From Mycobacterium neglectum (GTDB lineage: Bacteria; Actinomycetota; Actinomycetes; Mycobacteriales; Mycobacteriaceae): a stretch of DNA of 64,000 nt. The stretch's first letter is position 1; every line of letters begins with the position of its first letter. Shown piece by piece: positions 27,630-40,129 of this stretch. Position numbers and translations under genes: made by a program. Location: assembly GCF_002591975.1 (NCBI RefSeq), contig NZ_NVQE01000013.1:81096-145095 (forward strand), written 5' to 3'. The notes beneath the pieces were generated by a model. The model saw only the letters and a program-made list of their open reading frames with translations. It had not been told where the DNA came from and searched no databases.

Positions 27630-30600
27630 GGTGCAACCTCTCGTAGCGAGTCCTGCCACATCGCCTGCAGGGTGACGACGTCGTCAGCGGACAAGATGTC
27701 GGGCAGTGTGCGCCACTGCGTGCCAAGTACCGGCGAGCCCGCCTCGCCGATCACCGCCGCCAGGATGGTCAGCTCATGTCGCACCGCAAGATCGGGTTCC
27801 GGCCGCGGTGAGACGTGCGCGAGCAGCGCACGATCCGGCGTCAGTTCTCCGCCGGTGGGAACATGCACCCCGCCGAGGAAGTTGAGCAGCACCTGCGGTT
27901 CGGCGTACGCCTGTAAACGCCGCGCGGTGTCGGGGCGTAGATAGCGCAGCAGCCCGTAGTCGATGCCGTCGCCCGGCATCGCCTCGAGCGCACCGGGCGA
28001 GTCCATCCGCAGCGGGTAGATGGCGGTGAGGAGGCCGACCGTGTCGGAGGTGTCGGCGTCAACGACGATTCCGTCAGCGCGACCATGCGTTTCCAACGCG
28101 AGCAGCGGTGGCGGCCGATCCTGCCCCCGGTGCTCTCGCCACCGGTCGATGGTCCGAGCCGCCGCGGCGGCAAGAAGGTTCTGAGCCGGCTTGGCCCCGT
28201 TGAGCACGCGCGCCGACACATCGGGGTCGGTGAGGGACATGGTGACGACGACGTCGCCGATCCGGTCGGTCTGCGGACGGACGCGGCGCGTGCCGAGCAC
28301 CGGATCGGCACCGTTGAGCTGGGCCGCCCAGAAATCACATGTATCGAGTTCGGCCGCATGCTCGGTGAGCAACTGTGACCAACGCCGATAGCTGGTGTGC
28401 TCCGACGCGGGCACGGGGTCGCGACCCGATCTGATGGAGTACCAGGAGGCGTCGAGCTCCCCCAATACGATCCGCCATGACGCCGGGTCCAACGCAAGTA
28501 CGTGTGCGACCACCATGAGCACGCCGGGGCCGCCCGGTTCGCGCAGCCACACGGCGGACAGCATCGATCCCCGTTGCGGGTCCAGCCTTTCCACCGCATG
28601 TCCGGACTGTTCGGCCACCGCGTCGACCATGGCGCCCTCGACCCACACCTCGGTGAGAAAGTCCGCAGGCTCGTGCTCGACGAGTGTCATGGTGTCGAGG
28701 TCCAGGCGGCTGCGCAGCGTCTCGTGCCCGTCGATGACGGCCTTGAGCATGCGGTTCAGATCCGCGCGGGTGATCCCGTCAGGCAGTCGGATCGTCTCGG
28801 TCTGCGCCAGCCGCCGAGGCTGCCCGTGCTCGTAGAGCCAGTGCACGTTGGGCAGCACGGGGATCGGCCCGGTCTGCTCCTCACCCTGCCGACCGAGAGT
28901 GACCGATTCGCTGTCGATGGCGGCAGCGAGTTCGCGGATGGTCGCGCATTCGAGCATCAGCCGCGCCCGTAAGGGGATCCCGCGTCTGCGGGCGCCCTGC
29001 ACCACCGAGAGCGCGACGATGCTGTCGAGGCCGAGCGCAAGGAATTCAGCGGTGACGTCGATCTCGGCGCCGTCGAGCAGTTCGGTCAGCACAGCGACGA
29101 GCGCGGCCTCGGTCTCCGTCTCCGGTGCAGCCGATGGACCGTCGTCGACGGCAAATGCGGCCAGCGCGGCTTCGTCGATCTTGCCGTGCGACGTCAGCGG
29201 CATCTGATCGACGACGACGATACTGTGCGGAACCATGTAGCGCGGCAGCCGTTTTGACAGCATTGCTCGCAGCTCGGAGAGGTCAGGGGCGAGTTCGGCG
29301 GCTACATAGGCGACCAGCCGCGGCCCGCCGCGGTTGCGCTCCCGCACCGCGACGTGTGCGTGGCGAACTGCCGGGTGCGTGTGCAGCACCGCCGAGATCT
29401 CAGCGGGCTCAACGCGAAAGCCGCGGATCTTCACCTGCGCGTCGGAGCGGCCGAGGAACTGCAGTGCCCCGTCGGGCTGGCGTCGCACCACATCACCGGT
29501 GCGGTACATCCGCTCGCCGGACACGAACGGGTCGGCAACGAACCGGCCCGCAGTCTCCGCAGGTCTGCCGAGATAGCCGCGGGTCACCTGGCGACCGGAC
29601 AGGTAGAGCTCGCCGGGTACACCGTCGGGCGCGGGCCGCAGCCATGAATCGAGCACGTACGCGCGGGTACCGGAGGTGGGTCGCCCGATCGTGGGCTCGG
29701 CATGTTCGGCGATGGGGGCAACTACGGCCTCGACAGTGGATTCTGTTGGGCCATAGCAGTTGTAGGCCGTCATGCCCGTGCGGGCGCATTCGTCACGAAT
29801 GAGATTCCACGCCGGAATGCCGATCGCCTCGCCGCCGAGAGCGAGTACCCCCAGGGGCACCGTCGTCAGCAGTCCGACCGCGTGCAACTGGGCGAACATC
29901 GACGGCGTGGTGTCGATCAGGTCGATTCCGTAGCGCGCGATGATCTCGACCAACGACTCGGCGTCACGTTGGACGTCGTCGGAGATGATGTGTACCGAAT
30001 GTCCGTCGAGCAGGGCGGCCAGCGGCTGCCACGCGGCGTCGAAGGTGAACGACCAGGCATGCGCGACGCGAAGCGGATGACTCAACCGTGCGGCCGCAGG
30101 TCGCAGGATGTGCCGGGCGTGATCCTCGGCGTAGGCCAACAGCGCCTGATGTGTGCCGATCACGCCCTTCGGCCGACCCGTCGTGCCCGAGGTGAATACG
30201 ACGTAGGCCGCCTGGCCAGGATGGGCGGGCACGGCTTCGAATACGTCGGACTGCTCGTGCGCGGCAGCCGATATCAGCTCATCGTCGACGACAACCGTGG
30301 CGCCACACTGGGCGAGGATGTCGGCGATCCGGTCGGCGGGCATGGCGGGGTCCAGCGGAACGATCACGCCCCCGGCCTTCAGCACCCCCAGCATGGCGAT
30401 CACATACTGCGGTCCGCGCGAAAGGTTGATCGCCACCGGATCTTCGACGCGTACTCCGCGGCCGACAAGGGCGGCGGCCACCCGGTCGGCGGCCTCGTCC
30501 AGTTCGCGGTAGGTCAGTTCGCCGCCAGACCAGCTCAGCGCCCGCGACGCCAGGCGGGTGTATGCGATCTCGGTGAACCTGGTGTGCACCCCGGGCCCGA

Positions 30601-31993
30601 CGGAATCAGGCGTCTCGTCGATCGCGGTGCGCGGCTCCTCGCCGTCGAGCAGGACGCTGATGTCACGAAGCGGACTGTCCCACTTGGCAATCAGCCGCTC
30701 GACGGTGTTGAGCAGCCGTCCGCCAAGGCCCTCGGGAGTCATCGACCCCAACGCCCCGTCGACCACCTCGACCAGCACCGTCAGTTGGTCGTCGACCATG
30801 TGGGCGGCGATGGTGACGGGAAAGTGCGACAGGCTCTCCAGCGCTGCGGGACGGAAGGTGGCCCCGTTGGCCGTGAATTCCCCTCCGCCGACCAGTCCGC
30901 CTGGCGGGAAGTTCTCGTACACCAGCAGGGTGTCGAACATCTCGCCGATCCCACCCATCGACCTCAGCTCGGCGTGGGGCAGGTAGCTGTGGTCACGAAG
31001 CTTGGCCGCCTCGCGCTGCAGCGAAACGCATTGCGCTCCGGCATCGGCCGCCGGATCCAATCGCACCCGCAGCGGGACAGTGTTGATGAACAGCCCGACC
31101 ATGGTCTCGACGCCGGCCAGCTCACTGGGGCGGCCCGACACCGTCACACCAAAAACCACGTCACTGCGGTCCGTGAAGGCCGACAACAATGTCGCCCAAG
31201 CCATTTGAACAAGTGTGTTGACGGTGACACCGTGCGAGCGTGCGGATTCGGCCAGTGCGGCGGTGGCGTCGGTGTCGAGCTTCAGCTCGGTACGGCGCGG
31301 CGGCGCGGCGGCGAGCTTCCCGGTGGAGAGCGTGGGTGACAGCAGTGTCGGGCTGCCCGTACCGCTGAGGTGCTCGCGCCACAATGCCCGGCTGGCCTCC
31401 TGGTCTCGCGCCGCGAGCCACCCGATGTAGTCGCGGTACGGCCGCGGCGGCGGGGGCAGGACACCGGCGTCGCCGCCTGCGCGGTACAGCGCGATCAGCT
31501 CGCCGACGAACAGCGGCAGCGACCACCCGTCGATGATGATGTGGTGGGCGACAACCACGAACCGCCAATGCGAGTCGGGCACCTCGATGAGCACGAAGCG
31601 GATCGCCGGTCCCCGCTCCAGGTCGAACGGGCGCAGCCGTTCGTCGGAGTCCAGCGCGTCGACCTCGTCCGCGGGCGCGGTGATGATGCGCCACGGCGTG
31701 TCGACCCGGCTGGGAACGACCTGCACGGGACGGCTCAGATCGCCGCGAAAGAAGCTGGCGCGCAGATTGGGATGCCGCGCAAGCAGTGCTGCAGCGCAGT
31801 TGCGTAACAACTCCGGGTCCAGTGCGCCGAAGATGTCGGCGGACATCGCGATCACATACGGGTCGTCGCCACCGGCGAGGCTGTTGCCATCGCTGTCGCC
31901 GCTACTCAGCTGTGCAAGCGAGAACAGGCCCTGCTGCAGCGGACTGAGAGCCATCACATCTTCGACGGCCGCCTTGGCATCGGTCAGGGTCAC
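27626..31993 (-). CDS. mbtF: Mycobactin peptide synthetase MbtF (C-A-PCP-C/E-like)
   Basis: NRPS adding the terminal lysine, which is released as the seven-membered cyclic hydroxamate. 1455 residues from a GTG. Condensation domain about 15-440 ([14 protein letters not shown]); adenylation about 465-955 ([35 protein letters not shown]); carrier with Ser near residue 992 ([13 protein letters not shown]). The C-terminal condensation-superfamily domain has [11 protein letters not shown] in place of HHxxxDxxSW: it resembles an epimerisation domain with the first His replaced. No thioesterase is attached, so this last domain may cyclise or release the product (inference). Overlaps mbtE and mbtG by 4 bp each. 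Confidence 0.93.
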   Translation of the reverse strand: MTLTDAKAAVEDVMALSPLQQGLFSLAQLSSGDSDGNSLAGGDDPYVIAMSADIFGALDPELLRNCAAALLARHPNLRASFFRGDLSRPVQVVPSRVDTPWRIITAPADEVDALDSDERLRPFDLERGPAIRFVLIEVPDSHWRFVVVAHHIIIDGWSLPLFVGELIALYRAGGDAGVLPPPPRPYRDYIGWLAARDQEASRALWREHLSGTGSPTLLSPTLSTGKLAAAPPRRTELKLDTDATAALAESARSHGVTVNTLVQMAWATLLSAFTDRSDVVFGVTVSGRPSELAGVETMVGLFINTVPLRVRLDPAADAGAQCVSLQREAAKLRDHSYLPHAELRSMGGIGEMFDTLLVYENFPPGGLVGGGEFTANGATFRPAALESLSHFPVTIAAHMVDDQLTVLVEVVDGALGSMTPEGLGGRLLNTVERLIAKWDSPLRDISVLLDGEEPRTAIDETPDSVGPGVHTRFTEIAYTRLASRALSWSGGELTYRELDEAADRVAAALVGRGVRVEDPVAINLSRGPQYVIAMLGVLKAGGVIVPLDPAMPADRIADILAQCGATVVVDDELISAAAHEQSDVFEAVPAHPGQAAYVVFTSGTTGRPKGVIGTHQALLAYAEDHARHILRPAAARLSHPLRVAHAWSFTFDAAWQPLAALLDGHSVHIISDDVQRDAESLVEIIARYGIDLIDTTPSMFAQLHAVGLLTTVPLGVLALGGEAIGIPAWNLIRDECARTGMTAYNCYGPTESTVEAVVAPIAEHAEPTIGRPTSGTRAYVLDSWLRPAPDGVPGELYLSGRQVTRGYLGRPAETAGRFVADPFVSGERMYRTGDVVRRQPDGALQFLGRSDAQVKIRGFRVEPAEISAVLHTHPAVRHAHVAVRERNRGGPRLVAYVAAELAPDLSELRAMLSKRLPRYMVPHSIVVVDQMPLTSHGKIDEAALAAFAVDDGPSAAPETETEAALVAVLTELLDGAEIDVTAEFLALGLDSIVALSVVQGARRRGIPLRARLMLECATIRELAAAIDSESVTLGRQGEEQTGPIPVLPNVHWLYEHGQPRRLAQTETIRLPDGITRADLNRMLKAVIDGHETLRSRLDLDTMTLVEHEPADFLTEVWVEGAMVDAVAEQSGHAVERLDPQRGSMLSAVWLREPGGPGVLMVVAHVLALDPASWRIVLGELDASWYSIRSGRDPVPASEHTSYRRWSQLLTEHAAELDTCDFWAAQLNGADPVLGTRRVRPQTDRIGDVVVTMSLTDPDVSARVLNGAKPAQNLLAAAAARTIDRWREHRGQDRPPPLLALETHGRADGIVVDADTSDTVGLLTAIYPLRMDSPGALEAMPGDGIDYGLLRYLRPDTARRLQAYAEPQVLLNFLGGVHVPTGGELTPDRALLAHVSPRPEPDLAVRHELTILAAVIGEAGSPVLGTQWRTLPDILSADDVVTLQAMWQDSLREVAP

Positions 31994-34900
31994 GGCGCAC
32001 CATCGCGCGCGGACGTGAACATCGATGTCACCGCCGCCAGTTCGTCGGGCGACAGCCCCGACGCCGCCATCGGCTCGTGACGGACGTCGGCGGCTTGCGG
32101 TGCACCGTCCGCATCGTCGATGGTGGCGGCCAGTTCATGAATCTCGGGATGCTCGAACACCATTCGTGCGGTCAGCGCCAGCCCCGCGTCACGCGCCCTG
32201 GCAGCCGCCTGCACCGCGAGGATGCTGTCGCCACCGAGGCTGAAGAAGTCGTCGTTGCGCCCGACGTCGGGCACGTCGAGCACCTCGGCCAGCATTGCCG
32301 CGAGTACACGTTCGGTTTCGGTGCGGACCGGCTCAAAAGACCCGGCGGGTCCTGCCCGGCCCGCGGTCGCCGACGGCGGAGCGGCTTCGATGTACTCCAC
32401 CTCGCCGTTGTCGGCCCAGCGAGCCCGCTTACCCGTCGGACGCAGATGTGCGCCCTGCTCATCGATGTGGTGGTCGTAGACGTCGCCGATAACACCGACC
32501 GCCACGGGATCTCGCCATTGGTCGAGCACGCTGACGCCGGCCCGCGCGCTGAAGACGTGGACCCGTTGCCGCTCCTCGCGATCGGCGACCTGAATGTCAC
32601 GCAGTCGTTGATCGGGATCGTCGGCGAACGCGGTGAGCACACGGCCGAGCCAGCGCACAAGTCGGTCCGCGGTCGCGCGCCGGTACAGGTCGGTGCGGTA
32701 GATGACGTGGCCGCGGTAGCCGTCGTCGCCGCCGGCAGAGCCGGCTGAGCCGGCAGTTTGAGCAGCAGCAAAGAAGTTCACCGACAGGTCGGCGTGCGCG
32801 ACGTCGAACGGCGGTTCCAGTGCGGTGAAAACGGTGTCACCGTCGGCGGTCGACTCCACGACCTGCCCGGCGGGCAGCGCCTCCCGTACGTGCACCACGA
32901 CACCGAAGAGCGGATTCCGCGACAACGAGCGGACCGGGCGAACCGCGTCGACGACCTGATCGAAGGGAAGATCCTGGTGGGCGTACGCCCCCAGCGCGGT
33001 GTCGCGGGCCTGGCTCAGCAGGTCACGCACCGTGGGATTACCCCTCAGGTCGTTGCGCAGCACCACGATGTTGATGAAGAAGCCGACCAGTTGATCGAGC
33101 TCGGCTTCGGTGCGACCGGCCACCGGAGTACCCAGCGGAATGTCGTTGCCCTCACCGGCCTTGTGCAGTGCTACCGCGACCGCGGACTGCAGCAGCATGA
33201 ACTCGGTGACGCCGAGCTGCTGGCTGAGGTCGGCGAGCTTGGCTCGGGTGTCGCGGTCGATGCTGAACTCGACAGCGTCACCCTCCCCGCTGAGCACCGG
33301 CGGACGCGCGAGGTCTGGGGTCAGCCCCGGATCCTCGGGTAGACCTTCAAGCCGCTCGCGCCAGTAGTCACGCTGCGCCACAACGGGTCCGTCGGTGTCG
33401 GCGAGCAGCGACGCCTGCCACGCCGCGTAGTCCGCGTATTGCACCTGCAGCGGCGCAAACGCCGGTGGCCGGCCGGCACGCCGAGACCGGTACGCAACGA
33501 GCAGGTCGTTGAACAACACCATGGCCGACCAGTGGTCGGCCGCGATGTGATGTACCACCAGCGACACCACGTGTGCGCCCGATGTCGACAGCACCGCCGC
33601 GCGGATCGGCAGGGCACCCTCGAGGTCGAACACGTGCCGCCGCTCGCTGTCGAGTTCGGCCTGCAGCCACCCGTCGTCCTCGCCGCGCGCGCGTCGCACC
33701 GCGACTGGTGCGTCTACTGCGTCTTCTGGGCCGGCCCCGTTCACGATCTGATAGGGCACGCCGTCGATTTCGCGGTACGTGGTGCGCAGCACCTCATGGC
33801 GGGCGACGACGTCGCGTACCGCCTCGACGAAGGCATTTCCGTCGCATGGCCCGGTGAGCCGAGCCGCGAATGGGATGTTGTTGACCGGATTGGGACCGTT
33901 GATGCGGTACTGGAACCACATCCGCAGCTGCGACGCCGACATCTGCAGCGGCCCCTCGTGCGGGACGGCGACCAGCCGCGGCCGCCGCGAGGTGGAATCC
34001 GATGTCGCGTCGATACGTTCGGCCAGCCTGGCCACCGTGCCGAGTTCGAAGACCTCTCGAACGCCGATGTCGGCGTTGCATTGAGAGCGCACGGCGGCAA
34101 CGAGTTTGGTGGCCAGCAGCGAGTGTCCGCCGAGGTCGAAGAACGAATCGTCGGCACCGACCCGGTCGCGGCCGAGCAGCTCGGCGTACAGATCGGCGAC
34201 GCGACGCTCGGTCCCCTCGGCGGGTTCCCGGTATTCGGCGCCAGCACCGGCCCACGAGTCGATGTCGGGCTCCGGGAGCGCGGCACGGTCGATCTTGCCG
34301 TGCGTGGTGATCGGGATCTCGTCGAGCACAACGTATGCCGCGGGCGTCATGTACTCCGGCAGCGCCGCCGCCACGCGGGTGCGGATGCGTTCGATGTCGA
34401 CGTCCTCGGCGTCTTCGGCGGGGGTGAGGTACCCGACGAGACTCTTGCCGAGATTCGGCAGTTCGCTGACCACCACGACCGCCTGCCCAACGCTGGGATC
34501 GACGGAGATTGCGGCGGCGACTTCTCCGAGTTCGATTCGGAAGCCGCGGATCTTCACCTGCTCGTCGGCCCGGCCGACGAACTCGATGTCGCCGTCGGCG
34601 TTGCGACGGGCGAGATCACCCGAGCGGTAGAGCCGGGCGCCGGGTGTGAACGGATCCGCGACGAACCGTTCGGCGGTCAGCCCGGGCCGGCGGTGATATC
34701 CCTGCGCGACATGCGTTCCACCGATGTAGATCTCCCCGATGACTCCGGCAGGCACGGGCTTGAGCGCGTCGTCGAGCAGATGGATCGCGGTGTTGATCTT
34801 CGGCGTACCGATCGGCACGATGCGGGTGCCCTGCTTGCCCTCGACCTTGTAACGGCTCGCGTTGATCACCGTCTCGGTGGGACCGTAGAAGTTGTGCAGC

Positions 34901-37161
34901 AGCGCGTCGAACGTGCCACGGAACTTGTCGGCGAGCTCACCGGGCAGCGCCTCGCCGCCGATCGGCACCCGTTGCAGCGTTCGCCACTGGTTGACGCCGG
35001 GAAGCGACAGGAACAGACCCAGCAGCGAGGGGACGAAATGCATCGACGTGATGCCTTCGTCGTGCAGCAGATCGGTGAGGTATCCGACATCGCGCAGACC
35101 ATCTGGACGCGGGATCACCAGCCGCCCACCGCATGCCAGCATGCCGAAGATCTCCCCCATCGACACGTCGAAGCTCGGCGAGGCGACCTGCAGCAGGCGT
35201 TCGTTCTCGTCGATGCCGTAGTCGCCCTTGAACCAGACGAAGTATTCGGCGACGGGACGATGCGGTACGGGCACCCCCTTGGGCAGCCCGGTCGAGCCCG
35301 ACGTGTAGATCAGATAGGCGGTGCTTTCCGGTCCGAACGGACGAACCCGCTCGGCGTCGGTCGGATTGGACACGGGGTAACCGTCGAGCCCGCCGACCGC
35401 CTCGCGCAGCACGAGTCTCGGGTCCGAGTCGGACAGGATGAAGTTCAGCCGGTCCTCCGGATAGGTCGGATCGACCGGCAGGTAGACCGCACCCGCCTTG
35501 ATCACTCCCAGCGCACTGATCACCAGTTCGGGTGAGCGGTCGAGCAGCACCGCGACGCGGTCCTCGCTACCGATCCCCTGCTCGATAAGCCAGTGCGCGA
35601 ACCGGTTCGCCGATTCGTTGATCTCGCTGTAGGTGTAGTGCCGACCCTCGTACACCACGGCCGTCGCATCCGGTCTCCGGCCGACCTGCGCTTCGACCAG
35701 CGCCACCAATGTCGTTGCCGGGGTGCTGAATTCCTCACCGGCGGAAACCCGGCGCAGCCATTCGGTGTAGGCGGGCCCCATCACGTCGAGTTCACTGATG
35801 GCCAGGTCGGGGACTGCCAGGGCGCTGTCGAGCAGGATCAGGTAGTGCTCGAGCAGCTGTCGGGCCAGACCCGCGTCGAGCACCTCGATGAGGTACTCGG
35901 CCTCGACCTCGATTCCTGTCCCGTCGAACTCGACCATGAAACCGAACGGCAGCTGGGTGAACTGGCCGCGCAACTCGGCCCGCCGGCAGGTGATTCCCGG
36001 CGGGTTGAAGCCCTGGCCGTCGGCGCCACGCGCGCCGAATGTCACCCGGGTCATCCGCTCAACGCCGTGACGGCGATCAGGGTTGAGCTCGCGCACCACA
36101 CGGTCGAGATTCACCCGCTGATGCGCGAATGCGCCGACCGCGGTGTCGCGGGCCTCGACAACCGCCTCGCGGAATGTCTGGTTGCGCCGCGGACGCAAGC
36201 GAAACGCAACGGTATTGCCGTAATAGCCGATGACGTCGTCGAGGTCGGCGGTCCTGTTCAGCACCGGTGCGGCGACGAGGAAGTCGTCGGAATGGGTGTA
36301 ACGGTGGATCAGCACACCGAACGCAGCCAGCAGCACCATGTACGGGGTGGCACCGGATTCCTTGGCCACCGCCGCCACCCGGTCCGCGGTCGCGTCGGGC
36401 AGCCGCAGCGAGGTGCGCTGGGACCGGAAGTTCGTCGGGATCGCAGATCCGTTGGGCCCGGGAAGTTCCAGCGGTTCGGGCGGGCCGGCCATCACGGTGC
36501 GCCAGTAATCGAGATCGTCATCGGCGGCATCGGCGACCGGCGTAGGTATCGGCGTCGGCGACGCAAGTTGCTCACCGCTGTAGGCGCGGGTGAGGTCGGC
36601 GAAGAACACCTGCCAGCAGCCATCGTCCCAGGCGATGTGATGCGCCACCAGCAGCATGACGTATTCGTCGGCTCCGGTGCGCACGATCGTCAGACGCAGC
36701 GGCGCATCGGAACTCAGGTCGAAGGATGCGCTGAACTCCCGCTGCGCCAGCACCTCCAGGCGCAGCCGGCAGGAATTCTCGGAGAGCCCGGACAGGTCGT
36801 GCGTGGACCAACCCGGCGTCAGCTCATCATGAACGGTCGGTTGCGGCTCACCGTCGGCGTCCGCGGCGTAGGTGGTGCGCAGCAGCGCGTGGCGCGCGGC
36901 GACGGCGTTCAAGCTTTCGCGCAGCCGCGCCACGTCGAGCGCGCCGGTGATGCGGTAGGAAAGGCAGATGTTGAGGATCGCCCCGGTGGGGTCGGCCATC
37001 TGAACGAACCACATGCGGCGCTGCCCGTCGGAAAGGCCCGCCTCCACCGGCCCTGCCGTCGCCTGCTCGTCGGACCGCAGCCCCTTCTCGGAGAGCCTGC
37101 GCCGCAACAACTCCAGCCGGCGCTCATCGAGTTGCTCTCGGATATCGGCGATGTCAGTCAC
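31990..37161 (-). CDS. mbtE: Mycobactin peptide synthetase MbtE (C-A-PCP-C-PCP)
   Basis: NRPS incorporating the first lysine. 1723 residues from the GTG at 37161. First condensation domain about 40-450 ([15 protein letters not shown]); adenylation about 485-985 ([40 protein letters not shown]); carrier Ser near 1014 ([15 protein letters not shown]); second condensation about 1080-1520 ([13 protein letters not shown]); second carrier near 1640-1690 ([13 protein letters not shown]). Between the second C and last carrier is a stretch resembling the tail of an adenylation domain ([23 protein letters not shown]), so an A domain has probably been excised there. Its start overlaps the mbtD stop by 8 bp. 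Confidence 0.93.
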   Translation of the reverse strand: MTDIADIREQLDERRLELLRRRLSEKGLRSDEQATAGPVEAGLSDGQRRMWFVQMADPTGAILNICLSYRITGALDVARLRESLNAVAARHALLRTTYAADADGEPQPTVHDELTPGWSTHDLSGLSENSCRLRLEVLAQREFSASFDLSSDAPLRLTIVRTGADEYVMLLVAHHIAWDDGCWQVFFADLTRAYSGEQLASPTPIPTPVADAADDDLDYWRTVMAGPPEPLELPGPNGSAIPTNFRSQRTSLRLPDATADRVAAVAKESGATPYMVLLAAFGVLIHRYTHSDDFLVAAPVLNRTADLDDVIGYYGNTVAFRLRPRRNQTFREAVVEARDTAVGAFAHQRVNLDRVVRELNPDRRHGVERMTRVTFGARGADGQGFNPPGITCRRAELRGQFTQLPFGFMVEFDGTGIEVEAEYLIEVLDAGLARQLLEHYLILLDSALAVPDLAISELDVMGPAYTEWLRRVSAGEEFSTPATTLVALVEAQVGRRPDATAVVYEGRHYTYSEINESANRFAHWLIEQGIGSEDRVAVLLDRSPELVISALGVIKAGAVYLPVDPTYPEDRLNFILSDSDPRLVLREAVGGLDGYPVSNPTDAERVRPFGPESTAYLIYTSGSTGLPKGVPVPHRPVAEYFVWFKGDYGIDENERLLQVASPSFDVSMGEIFGMLACGGRLVIPRPDGLRDVGYLTDLLHDEGITSMHFVPSLLGLFLSLPGVNQWRTLQRVPIGGEALPGELADKFRGTFDALLHNFYGPTETVINASRYKVEGKQGTRIVPIGTPKINTAIHLLDDALKPVPAGVIGEIYIGGTHVAQGYHRRPGLTAERFVADPFTPGARLYRSGDLARRNADGDIEFVGRADEQVKIRGFRIELGEVAAAISVDPSVGQAVVVVSELPNLGKSLVGYLTPAEDAEDVDIERIRTRVAAALPEYMTPAAYVVLDEIPITTHGKIDRAALPEPDIDSWAGAGAEYREPAEGTERRVADLYAELLGRDRVGADDSFFDLGGHSLLATKLVAAVRSQCNADIGVREVFELGTVARLAERIDATSDSTSRRPRLVAVPHEGPLQMSASQLRMWFQYRINGPNPVNNIPFAARLTGPCDGNAFVEAVRDVVARHEVLRTTYREIDGVPYQIVNGAGPEDAVDAPVAVRRARGEDDGWLQAELDSERRHVFDLEGALPIRAAVLSTSGAHVVSLVVHHIAADHWSAMVLFNDLLVAYRSRRAGRPPAFAPLQVQYADYAAWQASLLADTDGPVVAQRDYWRERLEGLPEDPGLTPDLARPPVLSGEGDAVEFSIDRDTRAKLADLSQQLGVTEFMLLQSAVAVALHKAGEGNDIPLGTPVAGRTEAELDQLVGFFINIVVLRNDLRGNPTVRDLLSQARDTALGAYAHQDLPFDQVVDAVRPVRSLSRNPLFGVVVHVREALPAGQVVESTADGDTVFTALEPPFDVAHADLSVNFFAAAQTAGSAGSAGGDDGYRGHVIYRTDLYRRATADRLVRWLGRVLTAFADDPDQRLRDIQVADREERQRVHVFSARAGVSVLDQWRDPVAVGVIGDVYDHHIDEQGAHLRPTGKRARWADNGEVEYIEAAPPSATAGRAGPAGSFEPVRTETERVLAAMLAEVLDVPDVGRNDDFFSLGGDSILAVQAAARARDAGLALTARMVFEHPEIHELAATIDDADGAPQAADVRHEPMAASGLSPDELAAVTSMFTSARDGAP

Positions 37162-40129
37162 GCGTCGTTTCCACCTTGTCTGATCGGGTGTCGAGTTCGG
37201 TGATGAGCTCGGCGCTGCTGATGCCGCCGAGCAGGGTGCCCAGCGGCACCGATCTGCCGGTTGCCCGCTTTAGCCGCTTACGCAGGTCAAGGGCGAGCAG
37301 TGAATCCAAGCCGAGGTCGAGCAGGGATGTCTGGCGATCGATTGCCGCGGCGTCGATGCTCAGCACCGCAGCCACTTCGGCGATGACCCGCGCGGGATTG
37401 TCGGTGCCGACGGCGATGTTCGATGTCGCCGTCGTTCCGGGTTCGGCTGCAGTCTGGCTGTCGAGGAACCTGCGCAGGCGATCGGGGTCCGCGGTCATGA
37501 TCAGGGGATCGGCGCCGTTGGCACACAGGCTGGCGGCGACGGCGGCGCCCGGCGCCATGGGCAGCAGGCCGGACCGCTCGATGGCAGCGACACCCGCGCG
37601 AGCGGTGATGCCGCTGCCCCGCCCCGGATCCGGGCGCCACAGTCCATATCGCAGCGCCACGCAGTCTTGGCCCTTGGCGCGAAGCTGTCCCGCCATCACA
37701 TCGAGCATCCGGTTGGCAGCCGAGTAAGCGGCATGACCGCGGCCGCCCCACACGCCGGATACCGACGAGCACAACAGGATTCGCGTGTCCGAATGCAGCG
37801 GCCACAGTTCAACCATGCGCGCGAAGCCGCCGATCTTGGCCGCCGCCGTATCCGCGAACCCCTCGACGGAGATGTCGCTGAAGTCGGCGAAGCTCGCGGC
37901 TCCCGCCGCGTGGATGAGAAGCGATGCACCGTCGCGGCCGTGCTCACGGGCGGTGGCCGACACCTGCTCAGCGGATCGCAGATCGCACGGCGGGGCGACT
38001 ATTTCGAGGTCTCCGGAGGCGGCGGCGCTCAGTTCGGCCACCGCTGCCGCGTCGACACCCGTGCGGCTGAGTAAGACGATGCGACGGGCGCCACGCTCGG
38101 CCAGATACCGAGCGAAGTGCAGGCCGACCGCCCCACTGCCGCCGGTGATCACGACGTTGTCGAGCAGCCCGCCGCCGAGCTGTGGGTCCAGTGCTTGGCC
38201 ATCCGATTCGCACACGGTGCGGACGAAAAGGCGGGGGCCGGATGCGGTGTCGCGCACCGCTCCCTCGCCGACATTGCTCCGCGCGGCGTCGATGACCCCC
38301 ATCGCGGTGTCGTCGTCGATCTCCCAGGACGGCAGATCCAGGTGACGGAACGCATGGTCGGGACGCTCGAACCCGATGCTGCGGTGCATCGCGGCCAAGG
38401 CGGCCTGCGCCGGCAGCGCCACGGGTTCACTCGGTCGCACATGTTCACCGCCGACGGTAACCAGACACACTTCGCGACAGCCGGGTCCCCCGGTGTCGAC
38501 ATAGTCGAGGAGACCAGCGCCCACCAGGCGGCCGATCTGTTGCACCGCCACCTCGGCATCGGGATGGTCGAGCAGCGGGGCGACCGCGAGAACGAGATCG
38601 GCATCATCCGGTTCGACCAGTGTGGCGGCATCATGACGGGTAACGGCCGTCCGCAACTGTGCGGCGAGCCCGCTGTCCGGGCCGGCGAGGTCCAGCACGG
38701 CGATGCGCTTGATCGCGCCATCGGCGACGAATTCGGCACTCTGTTGCCATTTTTCGCTGGAGACGGTCAATCCGAACACCGGTGCCAGCGGTTCGGCCTC
38801 GGCCCACAGGTGGACTTCACGCATCGGCGCGTTGGGGAAGCCCCGCAGCGTCGGGCCCTGTGGGTCGACCAGGTCGGCCCAGCGGAAAGCGGGGTCGGTC
38901 ACTGCCGCGGCGGCGATACCGGCCGAGAGAGTCTCGGTGAGCAGTTCGCCGCGTCGTCCCGAACCGACGATGAGCGGTGACTGATCGGATCCGTCGGTCA
39001 GATCTTCCAGTGCGAACAGCAGCGACGCGTGCGCCGACAGTTCGACGAACTTGGTGGCGCCGAGACCGCGAGCCGCGGCGACGGCTTGGTCGAAACGCAC
39101 GGTGTCGCGCAGGTTGCGATACCAGTAGTCGGCGAACTCGGTCCCGGGCGGCACGGCTTGGCCGGTGGCGGACCCGATGAATTGCACTGGGGCGTCTGTG
39201 AACTGCCCACGCGGCAGCAGGGTCAGCAGGTCGTCGTGCAGCGCTTCCAGAGCACTGGTGTGACCCGGATAGTTCACGTCGAGTTCGCGGGCGAACAGAC
39301 CCTGGCCCGACGCGTTGGCTACGAGGGCGATGACGGCATCGCGTTGACCCGAAACCACGACCGATGAGTTGGAGTTGACCGCCGACACCTCGAGCCAGCC
39401 TCCGACCGTGGCGATCAGGCGCTCGACGTCCTCCGGTGAAATCCCGAGCACCGCCATGCGGTAGTCACCCTGCAGGCGGTCGACGGCCTTGGCCCGCGCA
39501 ATGACCACAGCGACGGCATCGGCAAGCACCATCCGTCCGGCCACGTACGCCGCCGCCACCTCACCAAGACTGTGGCCGACCGTGATGTCGGGCAGAACTC
39601 CACAGCACTGCCAGACGTGCGCAAGTCCCACGGCGTGGGTGAACTGCGCACCCTGAATTTCGACTTGTGACCAGCTGCCGTCATCGGTCTCAGCGGTCAG
39701 GTACGGCAGCGGTGACGGATGGCCTGCGGAGAGGAACGCGTCGGCGCACGCGTCCACCTGCTTACGGTAGACAGGCAATCGACGGTAGGCATCGCCACCC
39801 ATCGACGGCCACTGGTTGCCTTGTCCGGGAAAGACGAACGCGGTACGCGCGGTTGTCGTTTCCGAGGATCGGACGACCGATGGATGTTCGGTTCCGGCGC
39901 TGATGGCTCGCAGGCCGTCGGTCAGCTCCGCGATACTCGCCGCGCACACCACTGCGCGGTGCCGGCGCGGCCTTCGGGTTCGCAGCAGCATGGCCGCGAC
40001 GGCCGACACCTCGGGATCGCGCTTCAGGTATTGCAATATCGCTTCCGCGTCGCGGGCGAGGAGTTCATCGGCGTGTGCGCTGAGCGCGACCGGCACGCGG
40101 CCGTCGGGAAGTCCGGCGGGTCCCATCAT
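37154..40129 (-). CDS. mbtD: Mycobactin polyketide synthase MbtD (AT-KR-ACP)
   Basis: 991 residues from the ATG at 40129, overlapping the mbtC stop (ATGA). Acyltransferase about 125-430 ([28 protein letters not shown]); ketoreductase about 660-850 ([20 protein letters not shown], catalytic Tyr region [12 protein letters not shown]); ACP about 905-975 ([14 protein letters not shown]). It has no ketosynthase; MbtC supplies it in trans. Together they add and reduce one malonyl-derived unit to give the beta-hydroxy acid between the two lysines. The conventional active-site motifs are present. Confidence 0.93.
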   Translation of the reverse strand: MMGPAGLPDGRVPVALSAHADELLARDAEAILQYLKRDPEVSAVAAMLLRTRRPRRHRAVVCAASIAELTDGLRAISAGTEHPSVVRSSETTTARTAFVFPGQGNQWPSMGGDAYRRLPVYRKQVDACADAFLSAGHPSPLPYLTAETDDGSWSQVEIQGAQFTHAVGLAHVWQCCGVLPDITVGHSLGEVAAAYVAGRMVLADAVAVVIARAKAVDRLQGDYRMAVLGISPEDVERLIATVGGWLEVSAVNSNSSVVVSGQRDAVIALVANASGQGLFARELDVNYPGHTSALEALHDDLLTLLPRGQFTDAPVQFIGSATGQAVPPGTEFADYWYRNLRDTVRFDQAVAAARGLGATKFVELSAHASLLFALEDLTDGSDQSPLIVGSGRRGELLTETLSAGIAAAAVTDPAFRWADLVDPQGPTLRGFPNAPMREVHLWAEAEPLAPVFGLTVSSEKWQQSAEFVADGAIKRIAVLDLAGPDSGLAAQLRTAVTRHDAATLVEPDDADLVLAVAPLLDHPDAEVAVQQIGRLVGAGLLDYVDTGGPGCREVCLVTVGGEHVRPSEPVALPAQAALAAMHRSIGFERPDHAFRHLDLPSWEIDDDTAMGVIDAARSNVGEGAVRDTASGPRLFVRTVCESDGQALDPQLGGGLLDNVVITGGSGAVGLHFARYLAERGARRIVLLSRTGVDAAAVAELSAAASGDLEIVAPPCDLRSAEQVSATAREHGRDGASLLIHAAGAASFADFSDISVEGFADTAAAKIGGFARMVELWPLHSDTRILLCSSVSGVWGGRGHAAYSAANRMLDVMAGQLRAKGQDCVALRYGLWRPDPGRGSGITARAGVAAIERSGLLPMAPGAAVAASLCANGADPLIMTADPDRLRRFLDSQTAAEPGTTATSNIAVGTDNPARVIAEVAAVLSIDAAAIDRQTSLLDLGLDSLLALDLRKRLKRATGRSVPLGTLLGGISSAELITELDTRSDKVETTRD

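Noticed and set aside
29702..37203. Very long plus-strand open frames (545, 698 and 536 codons) antisense to mbtF and mbtE
   Set aside because: They are frame shadows of high-GC NRPS coding sequence; translations are rich in Arg, Gly, His and Asp with no domain, and the minus strand gives complete NRPS motifs.
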